A stretch of 64,000 nucleotides of DNA. It comes from JBLNBN01 sp050260015 (GTDB lineage: Bacteria; Bacteroidota; Ignavibacteria; Kapaibacteriales; UBA2268). Below, one piece after another: positions 43,453 through 51,255 of this stretch. A program made the position numbers and the translations under genes. Each line of letters starts with the position of its first letter. Position 1 is the stretch's first letter. Under the pieces are notes generated by a model. That model ran no database searches, had not been told where the DNA came from, and saw only the letters and a list, made by a program, of their open reading frames with translations. Location of the stretch: NCBI GenBank assembly GCA_050260015.1, contig JBLNBN010000011.1, forward strand, positions 1 through 64,000. Direction: 5' to 3'.

Positions 43453-44010
43453 ATGGCGAAAAACTTTGAAGATACCGCTGATATAGAACTGTATTTGATG
43501 CTGCAGGGCACGAAAAAGATCTCTGAAAGGGCATTTGCAGAGCTATATAAAAGGCATTCTGCCAGGATTTTCGCCTATTGCAGGAAGATGCTTGGCAATT
43601 ATGAAGAAGCGCGCGACGCATTCCAGGAAACTTTTATAAAGTTCCATGAAAGCTCCGCAAAGCCGAGAGAGATGACAAACGTAATCGGCTACTTATATAG
43701 AATTGCGCGGAACGTTTGCTTGAATTATTTGAGAAATAAGAAAACCAGCGTTACGCAATTAGAGGATTATATGGCTGTTTCGAGCGACAACGCAAAGGAA
43801 AGCGAGCTGATAGAGTGGGTGAACGCCGCGCTGGCCCAGCTCCCCCCCGAGTTCCGCGAATGCTTCGTGCTTCGCGAATACGAGGGATTTACGTATGCCG
43901 AGATTGCCGAAATGATTGGCGAATCGCTCTCGACCGTGAAAGTTAGAATTTTCCGGGCGCGACAGAAAATTAGAGAGATACTGCAACCGCACATAACGGA
44001 TTTGGCTTAA
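43453..44010 (+). CDS. ECF-type RNA polymerase sigma factor
   Basis: 185 aa sigma-70 family, ECF group. Region 2: FAELYKRHSARIFAYCRKMLGNYEEARDAFQETFIKFHE; region 4: LAQLPPEFRECFVLREYEGFTYAEIAEMIGESLSTVKVRIFRARQKIREIL (HTH that contacts the -35 box). Followed after 27 bp by an anti-sigma-like membrane protein, the usual pairing. The gene is divergent from the aminotransferase-pckA operon. Its target promoters cannot be read here. Confidence 0.94.
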   Translation: MAKNFEDTADIELYLMLQGTKKISERAFAELYKRHSARIFAYCRKMLGNYEEARDAFQETFIKFHESSAKPREMTNVIGYLYRIARNVCLNYLRNKKTSVTQLEDYMAVSSDNAKESELIEWVNAALAQLPPEFRECFVLREYEGFTYAEIAEMIGESLSTVKVRIFRARQKIREILQPHITDLA

Positions 44011-44037
44011 CTGAAAATTTAAAGAGACTTAAGATAT

Positions 44038-45207
44038 ATGGACGACAAAGAGCTTTTGCAACTGTACTTCGACGGCGCGCTGAAAGGAGCCGACGCCGAA
44101 AGAGCGGAAAAACTAATAGAGAACGACCCCGAAGCGGCCTCGGAATTTGCCGATATGACCGCTATCCGCCGCGCCTGCGCCAACGAGAGGCTTGCCATCG
44201 CCGCTCCCGAGGAATCGCGCGAGAGGATATTCGCCGCGGTCGGTTACGCTACGGTCGGGCTCCCGGTTATTATCAAGCGTTATTCGCTTATTGCCGGGGC
44301 GCTCATGTTCCTGACTCTATCGCTATATGTCATATTCAACTCGGTAGAAGATAACAAAGCCGATGTGAAGGATCAAACGGGTATTACTTCTAATAATAGC
44401 CGTCAAACTGCGCCGCCCGTTATTTCTTCGAAGGAAATTCCCCAGGAAAATACTGAGCGTACTATAGCTTCGACTCGCACAAATACGCAACCCCGCGCAA
44501 GAGCCGGGAGAAATTATGGTTCGATTACGACCTCTCCCAGCCCCGAGGCGAACGCTATTACTGCGCAGCCCATACCGCCGGCGCCAGAAGTTCAGTATCC
44601 CGCGCAGGATAGAAGGCCGGAGCTTGGCCGCTCGGCAATAGCCCCGACCCCGGTAGCTCATAATGCGCTTGCGGATGCAATATCGATTTTTGAGCAGTTG
44701 AAACCTAACTTTGACGGGCGCCAGTCCCTTTCTTCGAAAAAAGAAAAAAGCGTGTTACTTGCATTCAAAGGCGGATCCCCGATGAACAATAACGTGGGGT
44801 TTGGAAAATTAACGAACTTCTCGGCGAGCGCTCTTTGGCCGACTGGGAAGGGAGTTTACTTTGGCGTCGAGGGCGGATCGGTGTATTTTATAAAGGACGT
44901 TAAGGATGAAGTCACTGGGGAAGTTAGCCGGCTTTCTGATAATGTATATTTTATTGGTGTGGCAAGCAAATACCAACCCGTTGAAATGAGCTTTATTAAT
45001 ACGTCCCCGTTCCTGGCGGTCACGGTCGGTAGTTCGGGTTACGGTACGACTTTAAGACCCGGGATCGGCCTGCAGAGAGGGATTTTATCGGACAATGTTA
45101 ATTTAATAATTGGTTACGATTATTCTCTTCTGTTTTATAAATTCGACGGATCCTTCAAGACAAGCGGTACGCATAATCCATACTTAGGGATTATGTTCAA
45201 ATTCTAA
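44038..45207 (+). CDS. anti-sigma-like protein fused to C-terminal beta-rich domain
   Basis: 389 aa. Residues 1-75 are a short helical anti-sigma-like region (ELLQLYFDGALKGADAERAEKLI) lacking the HxxxCxxC zinc motif. A single membrane helix (82-101, SLIAGALMFLTLSLYVIF) leads to a Pro/Thr-rich linker (about 102-205), then residues 236-389 form a beta-rich domain of alternating strands (ALWPTGKGVYFGVEGGSVYF; VNLIIGYDYSLLFYKF) ending in ...GIMFKF, like an outer-membrane barrel closing strand. It is cotranscribed with the ECF sigma. Reading: inner-membrane regulator with a periplasmic or outer-membrane sensing domain. The fusion is unusual. Confidence 0.72.
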   Translation: MDDKELLQLYFDGALKGADAERAEKLIENDPEAASEFADMTAIRRACANERLAIAAPEESRERIFAAVGYATVGLPVIIKRYSLIAGALMFLTLSLYVIFNSVEDNKADVKDQTGITSNNSRQTAPPVISSKEIPQENTERTIASTRTNTQPRARAGRNYGSITTSPSPEANAITAQPIPPAPEVQYPAQDRRPELGRSAIAPTPVAHNALADAISIFEQLKPNFDGRQSLSSKKEKSVLLAFKGGSPMNNNVGFGKLTNFSASALWPTGKGVYFGVEGGSVYFIKDVKDEVTGEVSRLSDNVYFIGVASKYQPVEMSFINTSPFLAVTVGSSGYGTTLRPGIGLQRGILSDNVNLIIGYDYSLLFYKFDGSFKTSGTHNPYLGIMFKF

Positions 45208-45244
45208 AGATGTTATATTTCGAAAGTGAATCCTCGGAATATTT

Positions 45245-45272
45245 AAGGGCGCCGCGCGTGGCGCCCTTTTTT
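45245..45272 (+). terminator. terminator after sigma/anti-sigma pair
   Basis: AAGGGCGCC-GCGCGT-GGCGCCCTT is a perfect 9-bp stem followed by TTTTTA. Confidence 0.93.
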
Positions 45273-45314
45273 ATTTGCGTTTTACATCGTTCCCACAGTC
45301 TCCGCTGCCATAAT

Positions 45315-45355
45315 TGCCTGAACCTGGATTAACCTGATTAAAGCGATTAAACTGT
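45315..45355 (+). repeat. GGATTAACCTGAT-type dispersed repeat, copy 2
   Basis: TGCCTGAACCTGGATTAACC with following GATTAAAGCGATTAAACTG; 20 of 22 positions match 11173-11194 in the shared part. Confidence 0.65.
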
Positions 45356-45473
45356 TTAAGATTTGTGAAATGACAAAGTAATTGCATGAATACAAAAGAA
45401 TTTATTGCTCCGAGAATCCCAAAGGCTTCGCCGTTTACTTAAAGGTCGGATGACGGGAAAAGCGTTTCTTAAT

Positions 45474-45560
45474 CCCGGAGGGGTTACAGCTTTGTAACGC
45501 GAAGCGCTTGCTTCCCGCGCGCTTTCTTCCCGCGGCTCCGCCGCGGAAAGGAAGCGGGGG
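45474..45560 (+). repeat. GTTACA-type dispersed repeat, copy 2
   Basis: Contains the 17-bp block TTTGTAACGCGAAGCGC identical to 11452-11468, preceded by CCCGGAGGGGTTACAGC and followed by a CCGCGG-centred palindrome as in copy 1. Confidence 0.65.
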
Positions 45561-45842
45561 GAACAGCGTTGCTACTGACGTAGAACCGCTGCGCGGTTCG
45601 TAAGAATCGCGCTCATTATAAACTTATTGCGTCGAAAATCTATTAAATAATACGCCGACAGTTACGCCGTAGGCGTTGTACAAGAAAAGCTATTAACGTC
45701 ATCTACCCTTCGAGTGACAGGCGAAGCCTTTTATGGAATCTTCAAATGACAAATGGAATAGACCTCGCTTTTTTCATCCCCATTTTTTACTTAATTTTAC
45801 GCTTTATAATTTAATATTGTCCAATAAAATCGGGAATTTGAT

Positions 45843-47510
45843 TTGAAAAAGCTTGCAATACTCGCTTTGGGGGCGACCCTGGCATTCGCCGGATGCGGAA
45901 AGAAAAGCGATAACAAAGGAGGCGCGCCGGATATGAGCGACAAACATGAATACGTTAAAACTCAACTTAAGGCCTACGCGCCTATAGAAATTACGGCCGA
46001 TATGTCCCACCTCACCGAACGGGAAAAGACGCTCGTTCAAAAGTTAGTGGAAGCGGGCAAGATCGCGCAGAGCATCTTCTGGAAGCAATCCACCGTCGAC
46101 GGTCTCGCCGTACGGGATTCTCTCGCTAAGCTCAACACCGACGAAGCTAAGGATATGCTCGCATACGTTAACGTCAACTTCGGCCCATACGACATACTTA
46201 ACGAGAACAAGCGCTTCGTTGGGAAAGGTCCCGACACCCGTCCTCTCGGCGGAGGATTCTATCCGGCGGACATGACCAAAGAAGAATTTGAGACCTGGAT
46301 TAAAAACAATCCGAAAGATAAAGAAGCTTTCGAAAGCCAGTATACCGTTATTCGCCGCGAAGGGAATAAGCTCGTAGCGGTTCCTTACCACGTGGCTTAC
46401 CCAGAATGCGAAGAGCTGGCTAAAAAGCTTGAGGAAGCCGCTACGTACGCGGATAACCCTTCGTTCAAGAGATATTTGACATTGCGCGCAAAAGCGATCC
46501 GCACAAGCGATTACTTAGAGAGCGATATGGCCTGGATGGATATGAAGGACAGCAATATCGACATCGTAATCGGCCCGATTGAAAATTACGAAGACGGCAT
46601 TTTTAATTATAAAGCCGCTTTCGAAGCCGTAATTATGATCAAGGACGCCGCCGCTACGCAGGAACTCGCTATGTTCCGCAATAACGTGCCTAATTTTGAA
46701 GCGGCCCTCCCAATCGATAAAAAGTATCTTAAAGCCGCAGTCAGCGACAACAGCCAGGTTAATATAGCCAACGTCGCTTACTTTGGAGGCGACTGCCAGA
46801 AGGGCACAAAGACTATCGCAGCATCGCTCCCGAACGACCCGAGAGTCCGGGCCGCAAAGGGCGGTAAGAACAATATGTACAAGAACATGATGGAAGCTAA
46901 ATTCCGCACGAACCTTGTCCCTATCGCAAAGATCATCTTAACCGACGACCTCCAGCCCTACGTCGATCAGAAATCCTTCACGAGCTTCATAACGCTTCAT
47001 GAAGTGTCTCATACTCTCGGCCGCGGTTTCGTTTACGGCGCCGAGAAGCAGGAAGTTCGCTCCGCATTGAAAGAAAAGTACTCCGCTATCGAAGAGTGCA
47101 AAGCTGACATACTTGGAATGTGGAACCATAAATACATGCTCGACAAGGGCCTTTTAACGAAGGACGAGATCAAGAAAGCGATGGTTACTTACCTTGCGGG
47201 CCTCTTCCGATCGATCCGTTTCGGCTCGAGCGACGCCCATACGCTGGCGAACCTCATCCAAATAAATTATCTTCGCGAAGCGGGCGCTATTACTCCTACG
47301 AAGGACGGCAAGTACAAGCTCGACGAGGCGAAGTTCTGGGACGGCGTTAAAGGTCTTTCCAATTTAGTCCTAACGACCGAAGCTACCGGCGATTACGCTA
47401 AGGCCGGCGAAATTCTCAATAAGTACGCCGTTCGCTCGGACGAGATTAAGAAAGCCGTCGAAAGCCTGGTCAGCGTGCCGCGCGACATCAACACGCGCTA
47501 CGCTTTCTAG
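45843..47510 (+). CDS. M49-like zinc dipeptidyl-peptidase lipoprotein
   Basis: 555 aa with a lipoprotein signal ending LAFAGC (Cys at residue 19). The zinc motif reads H386-E-V-S-H (HEVSHTLGRGF) and the third ligand region E417-E-C-K-A-D (EECKADILGMW). Classic DPP III has the longer HExxGH form; this HExxH plus EExKAD version is the variant found in DPP III-like proteins of bacteria and in plant NUDT3-type proteins. It would cleave dipeptides from oligopeptides outside the cytoplasm. Followed by a terminator at 47533. Confidence 0.87.
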   Translation: MKKLAILALGATLAFAGCGKKSDNKGGAPDMSDKHEYVKTQLKAYAPIEITADMSHLTEREKTLVQKLVEAGKIAQSIFWKQSTVDGLAVRDSLAKLNTDEAKDMLAYVNVNFGPYDILNENKRFVGKGPDTRPLGGGFYPADMTKEEFETWIKNNPKDKEAFESQYTVIRREGNKLVAVPYHVAYPECEELAKKLEEAATYADNPSFKRYLTLRAKAIRTSDYLESDMAWMDMKDSNIDIVIGPIENYEDGIFNYKAAFEAVIMIKDAAATQELAMFRNNVPNFEAALPIDKKYLKAAVSDNSQVNIANVAYFGGDCQKGTKTIAASLPNDPRVRAAKGGKNNMYKNMMEAKFRTNLVPIAKIILTDDLQPYVDQKSFTSFITLHEVSHTLGRGFVYGAEKQEVRSALKEKYSAIEECKADILGMWNHKYMLDKGLLTKDEIKKAMVTYLAGLFRSIRFGSSDAHTLANLIQINYLREAGAITPTKDGKYKLDEAKFWDGVKGLSNLVLTTEATGDYAKAGEILNKYAVRSDEIKKAVESLVSVPRDINTRYAF

Positions 47511-47532
47511 GTTAAACAGACTTCTATTTTAT

Positions 47533-47563
47533 GGGCGAACTCGCATAGGGTTCGCCTTTTTTT
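47533..47563 (+). terminator. terminator after M49-like peptidase
   Basis: GGCGAAC-TCGCATAGG-GTTCGCC stem followed by TTTTTTT. It borders the convergent radical SAM gene stop. Confidence 0.92.
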
Positions 47564-48497
47564 ATATATTTTCAAGCTTATAAGAGTAGGCCCCGATTTC
47601 CTTCGGCTCCGCCTGCAATAGCTTCCGGAACGACTGGCCGCAATTGCTGCCTATCAGGTTTTCTTCCATTTCCCCAAGGCTTTCGATCACGTCGTATCCC
47701 GCGCCGCGGAAAGCGTCGCGGGTTCGCTTAAACTCGTCCTTAGAGAAGTCAAAGCTGCTTATGTTATTATTTTTTGCGGCGTACGTTGGATTAACCGGGG
47801 TAAGCTTTATTAAGAATATGGACGGGTCGAAGAAATCGAGCAAGCTTGCGGGAACGACGGTATTGCCTTGCGCGAGCGCGAAATTTAGCGTGATCATTTT
47901 ATCGCCTTCCTTCATGAAGCGTTCGCCGTATTCGGATATCCTTTCAAAGCTCCATTTCTTAACGGGCAGCAACGCGTCGCGCACGGCTTCGTCCGTCGAA
48001 TGTATTGAAAATTGCAATTGAAACGCGCCGCGGTAATGATTATCTTTTATATCCAACAGGCGTTCGAAGAAGGGATCTCTTCCATAGGGCGCGATAGTCG
48101 AGACCGAAGGCAAAAAGCTATCCGGCAGCCTCCGGGGAGCCTGATCGAGCACGTCCAGCGTCGCCTCGTTCAGCGCGGGATCGCCCATCCGGGCGAACTG
48201 TACCTTAAATTTTTCCGATATGATTACTCCATCGGGAAATCTCTGGGCGGCGCAGTATTCGATTTGCGCGAAAATTTCCTCGGCGTTTAGCTTGCCGTCG
48301 TAGAAAAAGCCGGAATCGCAGAATTTGCATCCTACCGGGCAGCCGCTTAAAGTCGAAACGATAACGACCCATTTCTTATGACGCGGGTGAGGCGGCTGAA
48401 CTGATTCCACAAATTCGATATATTTGCCGGACGGGGTCTTAGCGATAAACACGGTCGCTAAATCCGACTTCGAGGTTCTATATATTACGTCGAGCAT
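47562..48497 (-). CDS. RlmN/Cfr-like radical SAM protein
   Basis: 311 aa. The radical SAM cluster is CPVGCKFC (STLSGCPVGCKFCDSG), followed by FARMGDPALNEATLD, which parallels RlmN FMGMGEPLLN, a LQFSIHSTDEAVRDALLPVKK stretch, PVNPTYAA, and a C-terminal SNCGQSFR where RlmN has its methyl-carrying Cys (AACGQL). It is shorter than RlmN (about 370 aa) and lacks much of its N-terminal accessory domain. Methyl or other group transfer to RNA is possible; substrate unknown. The start overlaps the upstream FAD oxidoreductase by 20 bp. Confidence 0.85.
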   Translation of the reverse strand: MLDVIYRTSKSDLATVFIAKTPSGKYIEFVESVQPPHPRHKKWVVIVSTLSGCPVGCKFCDSGFFYDGKLNAEEIFAQIEYCAAQRFPDGVIISEKFKVQFARMGDPALNEATLDVLDQAPRRLPDSFLPSVSTIAPYGRDPFFERLLDIKDNHYRGAFQLQFSIHSTDEAVRDALLPVKKWSFERISEYGERFMKEGDKMITLNFALAQGNTVVPASLLDFFDPSIFLIKLTPVNPTYAAKNNNISSFDFSKDEFKRTRDAFRGAGYDVIESLGEMEENLIGSNCGQSFRKLLQAEPKEIGAYSYKLENI

Positions 48498-49311
48498 TCA
48501 TTTCCTTGTTTAATATTGCCATAGCGGCGCGAATCCCGTCCGCAAAGGCAATTGACGCTTGCCGGAAAATCCCGTTTGCAGCGTCTCCGACTATAAACAT
48601 ATTATCCTGCAAATCAACAGGATTTAGATTAGAGATTAACTCCAGGTTAGCTTTGCGCCCAACCGCTACCAGAGCGGAGTCGTAGTCGCGCCCGTCGATA
48701 ATAAATAGGTCCCCGCGACGTTCGATATTTTCCATAATAACTTCGGGCATAACCGTAATATTTGGATCGCTTATGGCGCGCCCTTGCAGCAGCGGCAGGG
48801 CGCGGGATATCTTTCCGCGCATCAGTATTGATACTTTGTTTCTCTTTGCGAGGTTCAACGCGTAATCGAACGCTGCGTCCCCGCCGCCGATGACGGCTAT
48901 TCTCATGCCTGATTTATTTAGAAGCGGAGTTATGTCGCTTTCAGCTTCACGATATAAATCGGGCATAATGGGCTGCGTCCCTGCGGCGTATATTAAATAC
49001 TTGGATAAAATAGTCTCGTTATTGGTTACTAAAGCGAACGCGCCTTTATAGAATTCAATTTCCTTAACGTCGCTATTAATGACTCTCGCCGGCTGCGCGC
49101 GGAGTTGCTTTTCGAGCAGGCGGCAAGCCCTCTCGCCCGTAATCGCCTTAAAGCCGGGCATATTCTCGATTAAATTTGCGGCGCGAAGAAGGCCGCCAAT
49201 TCTGCCCTTTTCCAGGGCCGCGCAATCTACCCCGCCGCGTGCGAGCTGCAGAGCGGCCCCAATCCCTGCCGGGCCTAATCCGATAATTCCGACGGTATGC
49301 TTAGCGTTCAT
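48478..49311 (-). CDS. thioredoxin reductase-like FAD oxidoreductase lacking CxxC
   Basis: 277 aa two-dinucleotide-fold flavoprotein. FAD site: VGIIGLGPAGIGAALQLARGG; NAD(P)H site: RIAVIGGGDAAFDYALNLAKR; C-terminal FAD motif: MFIVGDAANGIFRQASIAFADG. It resembles thioredoxin reductase and ferredoxin-NADP reductase of the TrxR type, but the redox CxxC that precedes GGGDSA in TrxR is absent. An electron-transfer flavoprotein is therefore likelier, perhaps supplying reducing power to the radical SAM enzyme encoded next. It overlaps neighbours on both sides (11 and 20 bp). Confidence 0.85.
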   Translation of the reverse strand: MNAKHTVGIIGLGPAGIGAALQLARGGVDCAALEKGRIGGLLRAANLIENMPGFKAITGERACRLLEKQLRAQPARVINSDVKEIEFYKGAFALVTNNETILSKYLIYAAGTQPIMPDLYREAESDITPLLNKSGMRIAVIGGGDAAFDYALNLAKRNKVSILMRGKISRALPLLQGRAISDPNITVMPEVIMENIERRGDLFIIDGRDYDSALVAVGRKANLELISNLNPVDLQDNMFIVGDAANGIFRQASIAFADGIRAAMAILNKEMNARRNI

Positions 49312-49945
49312 CGCTTGCCGTTAAATCGTCCAGAAAAGCAATTGAGGCGAACCCATGCGCTAGCGAGCGAACCGTTCCGTAGTGAAATTCGTAATTATAA
49401 TCGGCAACGCAATCTGCAAGGATCGAGCAATCGTACCCGCGTACGAATGCGCTCCGCGCGGTCGACTCCACGCACAGATGCGCTACGGCTCCGCAAATGC
49501 ATAAATGATTTATATTAAGATCTGCCAGGATACAGTTTAGTTCAGTATTATAGAACGCGTCATAAGACGGTTTTTCTAAAGCTACTTCATCCTTGTGATT
49601 TAATGAGTCGTCAAGCCCGGCGTAAATCGATTCGTCTTGAATGCCTCCGCGCCAGAATCGCAGCATTGGGCTCAGCTCGTCGCGATCAATATGCTTTGTA
49701 AACACGACGGGAAGCCCGAGCGCCCTGTAAACGCCGATGGCTTGCACAATATTTGGCAGAGCTTCCTTAGCCGCGGGCAGGTAAGCCCGGGAATTAACGT
49801 CCGTAAAATATTTCTGAACGTCCACGACAAGCAGGGCGGATCCGCTAGTCGGCGCATGCGCCTGCTTAAACCGGATTTCGCTCGTTAACGAGGTAAGTAT
49901 CCGATTTTTTATATTCGAATTATTTATGTAATTTTCTTTTTTCAA
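49301..49945 (-). CDS. isochorismatase-like cysteine hydrolase
   Basis: 214 aa, isochorismatase/nicotinamidase superfamily. The catalytic triad is visible: Asp in ALLVVDVQKYF, Lys in ALEKPSYDAFYN, Cys in CGAVAHLCVESTARSAFVRGY, with the cis-peptide-type GAV. It hydrolyses an amide or ester of a small molecule. The N-terminal 30 residues are extra. The first gene of an overlapping three-gene operon with a TrxR-like flavoprotein and an RlmN/Cfr-like radical SAM enzyme. PncA-type nicotinamidase is less likely because its metal-site motif (DxHxxxxxH) is replaced (FTKHIDRDE keeps only one His). Confidence 0.85.
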   Translation of the reverse strand: MKKENYINNSNIKNRILTSLTSEIRFKQAHAPTSGSALLVVDVQKYFTDVNSRAYLPAAKEALPNIVQAIGVYRALGLPVVFTKHIDRDELSPMLRFWRGGIQDESIYAGLDDSLNHKDEVALEKPSYDAFYNTELNCILADLNINHLCICGAVAHLCVESTARSAFVRGYDCSILADCVADYNYEFHYGTVRSLAHGFASIAFLDDLTASDER

Positions 49946-50006
49946 ACGCGTTCTGTATTAAGGTGTAAAATACCAATTAAATTGAAATCATAGAAACAGG
50001 AAATTA

Positions 50007-50408
50007 ATGGACGACTTTTATATAGAGATGATTTCCGTACCGTTTACGATCGATGAAGCGGGGAACGCCTTCGCCGAGGCAACGGGCGTAATGCGCTTCG
50101 ATCGCGGGCAGGTTTGCGTCGAGTACCAGGTGAAAGACTCTATATTCGGCGCCTTGAAGTCCGCCGTGAAGTGCGCGCGTATCGACGTCGCGAACATAGC
50201 TTCAGCGGATTTTAAGAAGAGCTGGTTCTCCGGGAAGATCACTATAAAGCTTAAATCCGTAAGGGGCATAGAAAAGTTCCCTACTAAAACTATCGGCTCG
50301 CTCTGCTTTTTAATAAGCAAATCGGATAGGGAATCGGCAGAGAACTTTATAAACGCTTTAAAAACAAAGATAAGCGAAGAAATAATAAAAAAGTTCGATG
50401 AGAAATAG
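50007..50408 (+). CDS. small PH-like domain protein, function unknown
   Basis: 133 aa without signal or membrane segment. A run of seven amphipathic beta-strand-like stretches (FYIEMISVPFTI; GVMRFDRGQVCVEYQVKD; CARIDVANIASADFKKSWFSGKITIKLKS; LCFLISKSDRESAENFINALKTKI) ends in a C-terminal helix; this is the layout of bacterial PH-like domains. No catalytic residues. It lies between divergent and same-strand genes without overlap. Confidence 0.7.
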   Translation: MDDFYIEMISVPFTIDEAGNAFAEATGVMRFDRGQVCVEYQVKDSIFGALKSAVKCARIDVANIASADFKKSWFSGKITIKLKSVRGIEKFPTKTIGSLCFLISKSDRESAENFINALKTKISEEIIKKFDEK

Positions 50409-50488
50409 ATTTATATTAAACTTAATAAATTTCTTTCTTGTCTAAATGTCATAAAAAACAATTTTGAAAATAACTGGAGTTTAGACGA

Positions 50489-51187
50489 ATGAAGAACTAT
50501 ATGAAACTGTTTGCAATAGCGCTCCTGGCGGTAGCTTTCAGCGCTTGTTCGAAGGAAGGGCCGAACCAGCCTGTAGACGATAATTACGGCTCGGAATCGC
50601 TTTATATGGTAGAGTGGTCCGGCGAAGTTGAAGCCGACTATACCGAGGGCGATATGATGAAACCCTACGAAATGCTCTGGAACGGATCATCCGAGGTGAT
50701 GAAAGGCAAAGGCATGCGCGGGGACGGCAACGGCAGAAGCAATGACGGCGGATGCTGGGGTCCGAACAAGAAGATGGATAAATACGATTTTCGCGGCTTT
50801 TTCCGCTCTATCCAATTAACTCCCGATCAGCGCGCGGCTATCCAGACCTACATGGAAGCTTTCCGCGACTGCCAACGCGAAGCGTTTGCCGCTTTGCGCG
50901 CTTCGGAATTGGAAATCCTGCAGAACGCCAACACGCAACGCCTCGATATCCGCGCTAAATTGGCCGCCGGCGAGATCGACACCGCGACCGCCCGCACGAT
51001 GCTCCACGAATTAGCGGTTGACACCCGCGAAGCTATTCGGGACAACCCTTTGCGCGCGCAAACCCTAGAATCAATTAAGGATTGCTACGAAACGCTGTTC
51101 GACAATATCCGCAGCCAGCTAAACGAACGCCAGCTTGCAAAATTTGAAAAGTTTATCGAGAAGCTCAAAGATAAGCTTCGCTTATAA
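50489..51187 (+). CDS. Spy/CpxP-like periplasmic lipoprotein
   Basis: 232 aa. Lipoprotein signal ending VAFSAC (Cys at residue 20). An acidic, poorly structured region reaches about residue 100, with a Gly-rich section. The C-terminal half is helical with LTPDQRAAIQTYMEAFRDCQREA and LNERQLAKFEKFIEKL, the paired LTxxQ motifs of the Spy/CpxP/LTXXQ family, which bind unfolded proteins or sense envelope stress. The function in this branch is unproved. A bidirectional terminator follows. Confidence 0.78.
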   Translation: MKNYMKLFAIALLAVAFSACSKEGPNQPVDDNYGSESLYMVEWSGEVEADYTEGDMMKPYEMLWNGSSEVMKGKGMRGDGNGRSNDGGCWGPNKKMDKYDFRGFFRSIQLTPDQRAAIQTYMEAFRDCQREAFAALRASELEILQNANTQRLDIRAKLAAGEIDTATARTMLHELAVDTREAIRDNPLRAQTLESIKDCYETLFDNIRSQLNERQLAKFEKFIEKLKDKLRL

Positions 51188-51204
51188 CTTTCTCGATTTT
51201 AAAT

Positions 51205-51240
51205 AAAAAAGGCGGTTCTTCTGAAGAACCGCCTTTTTTA
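51205..51240. terminator. bidirectional terminator
   Basis: AAGGCGGTTCTTCTGAAGAACCGCCTT is a perfect 12-bp palindromic stem with A-run before and TTTTTT after; it serves the Spy-like gene (+) and pepT (-). Confidence 0.95.
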
Positions 51241-51255
51241 TTTTCAAGCCTTAAC

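Larger units (their letters stand above)
45273..45842. other. non-coding repeat-rich spacer
   Basis: 570 bp with no gene. It contains a GGATTAACCTGAT-type repeat (45315-45355), the second copy of the GTTACA-type repeat (45474-45560) and a GAACCGCTGCGCGGTTC palindrome (45585-45601). A possible decayed relative of the 72-bp palindromic element (CGAGTGACAGGCGAAG near 45714) is too weak to call. Confidence 0.65.

Noticed and set aside
45710..45745. Possible fourth copy of the 72-bp palindromic element (CGAGTGACAGGCGAAG)
   Set aside because: Only about nine bases match the terminal repeat and the core GAAGAGTCCA is absent.
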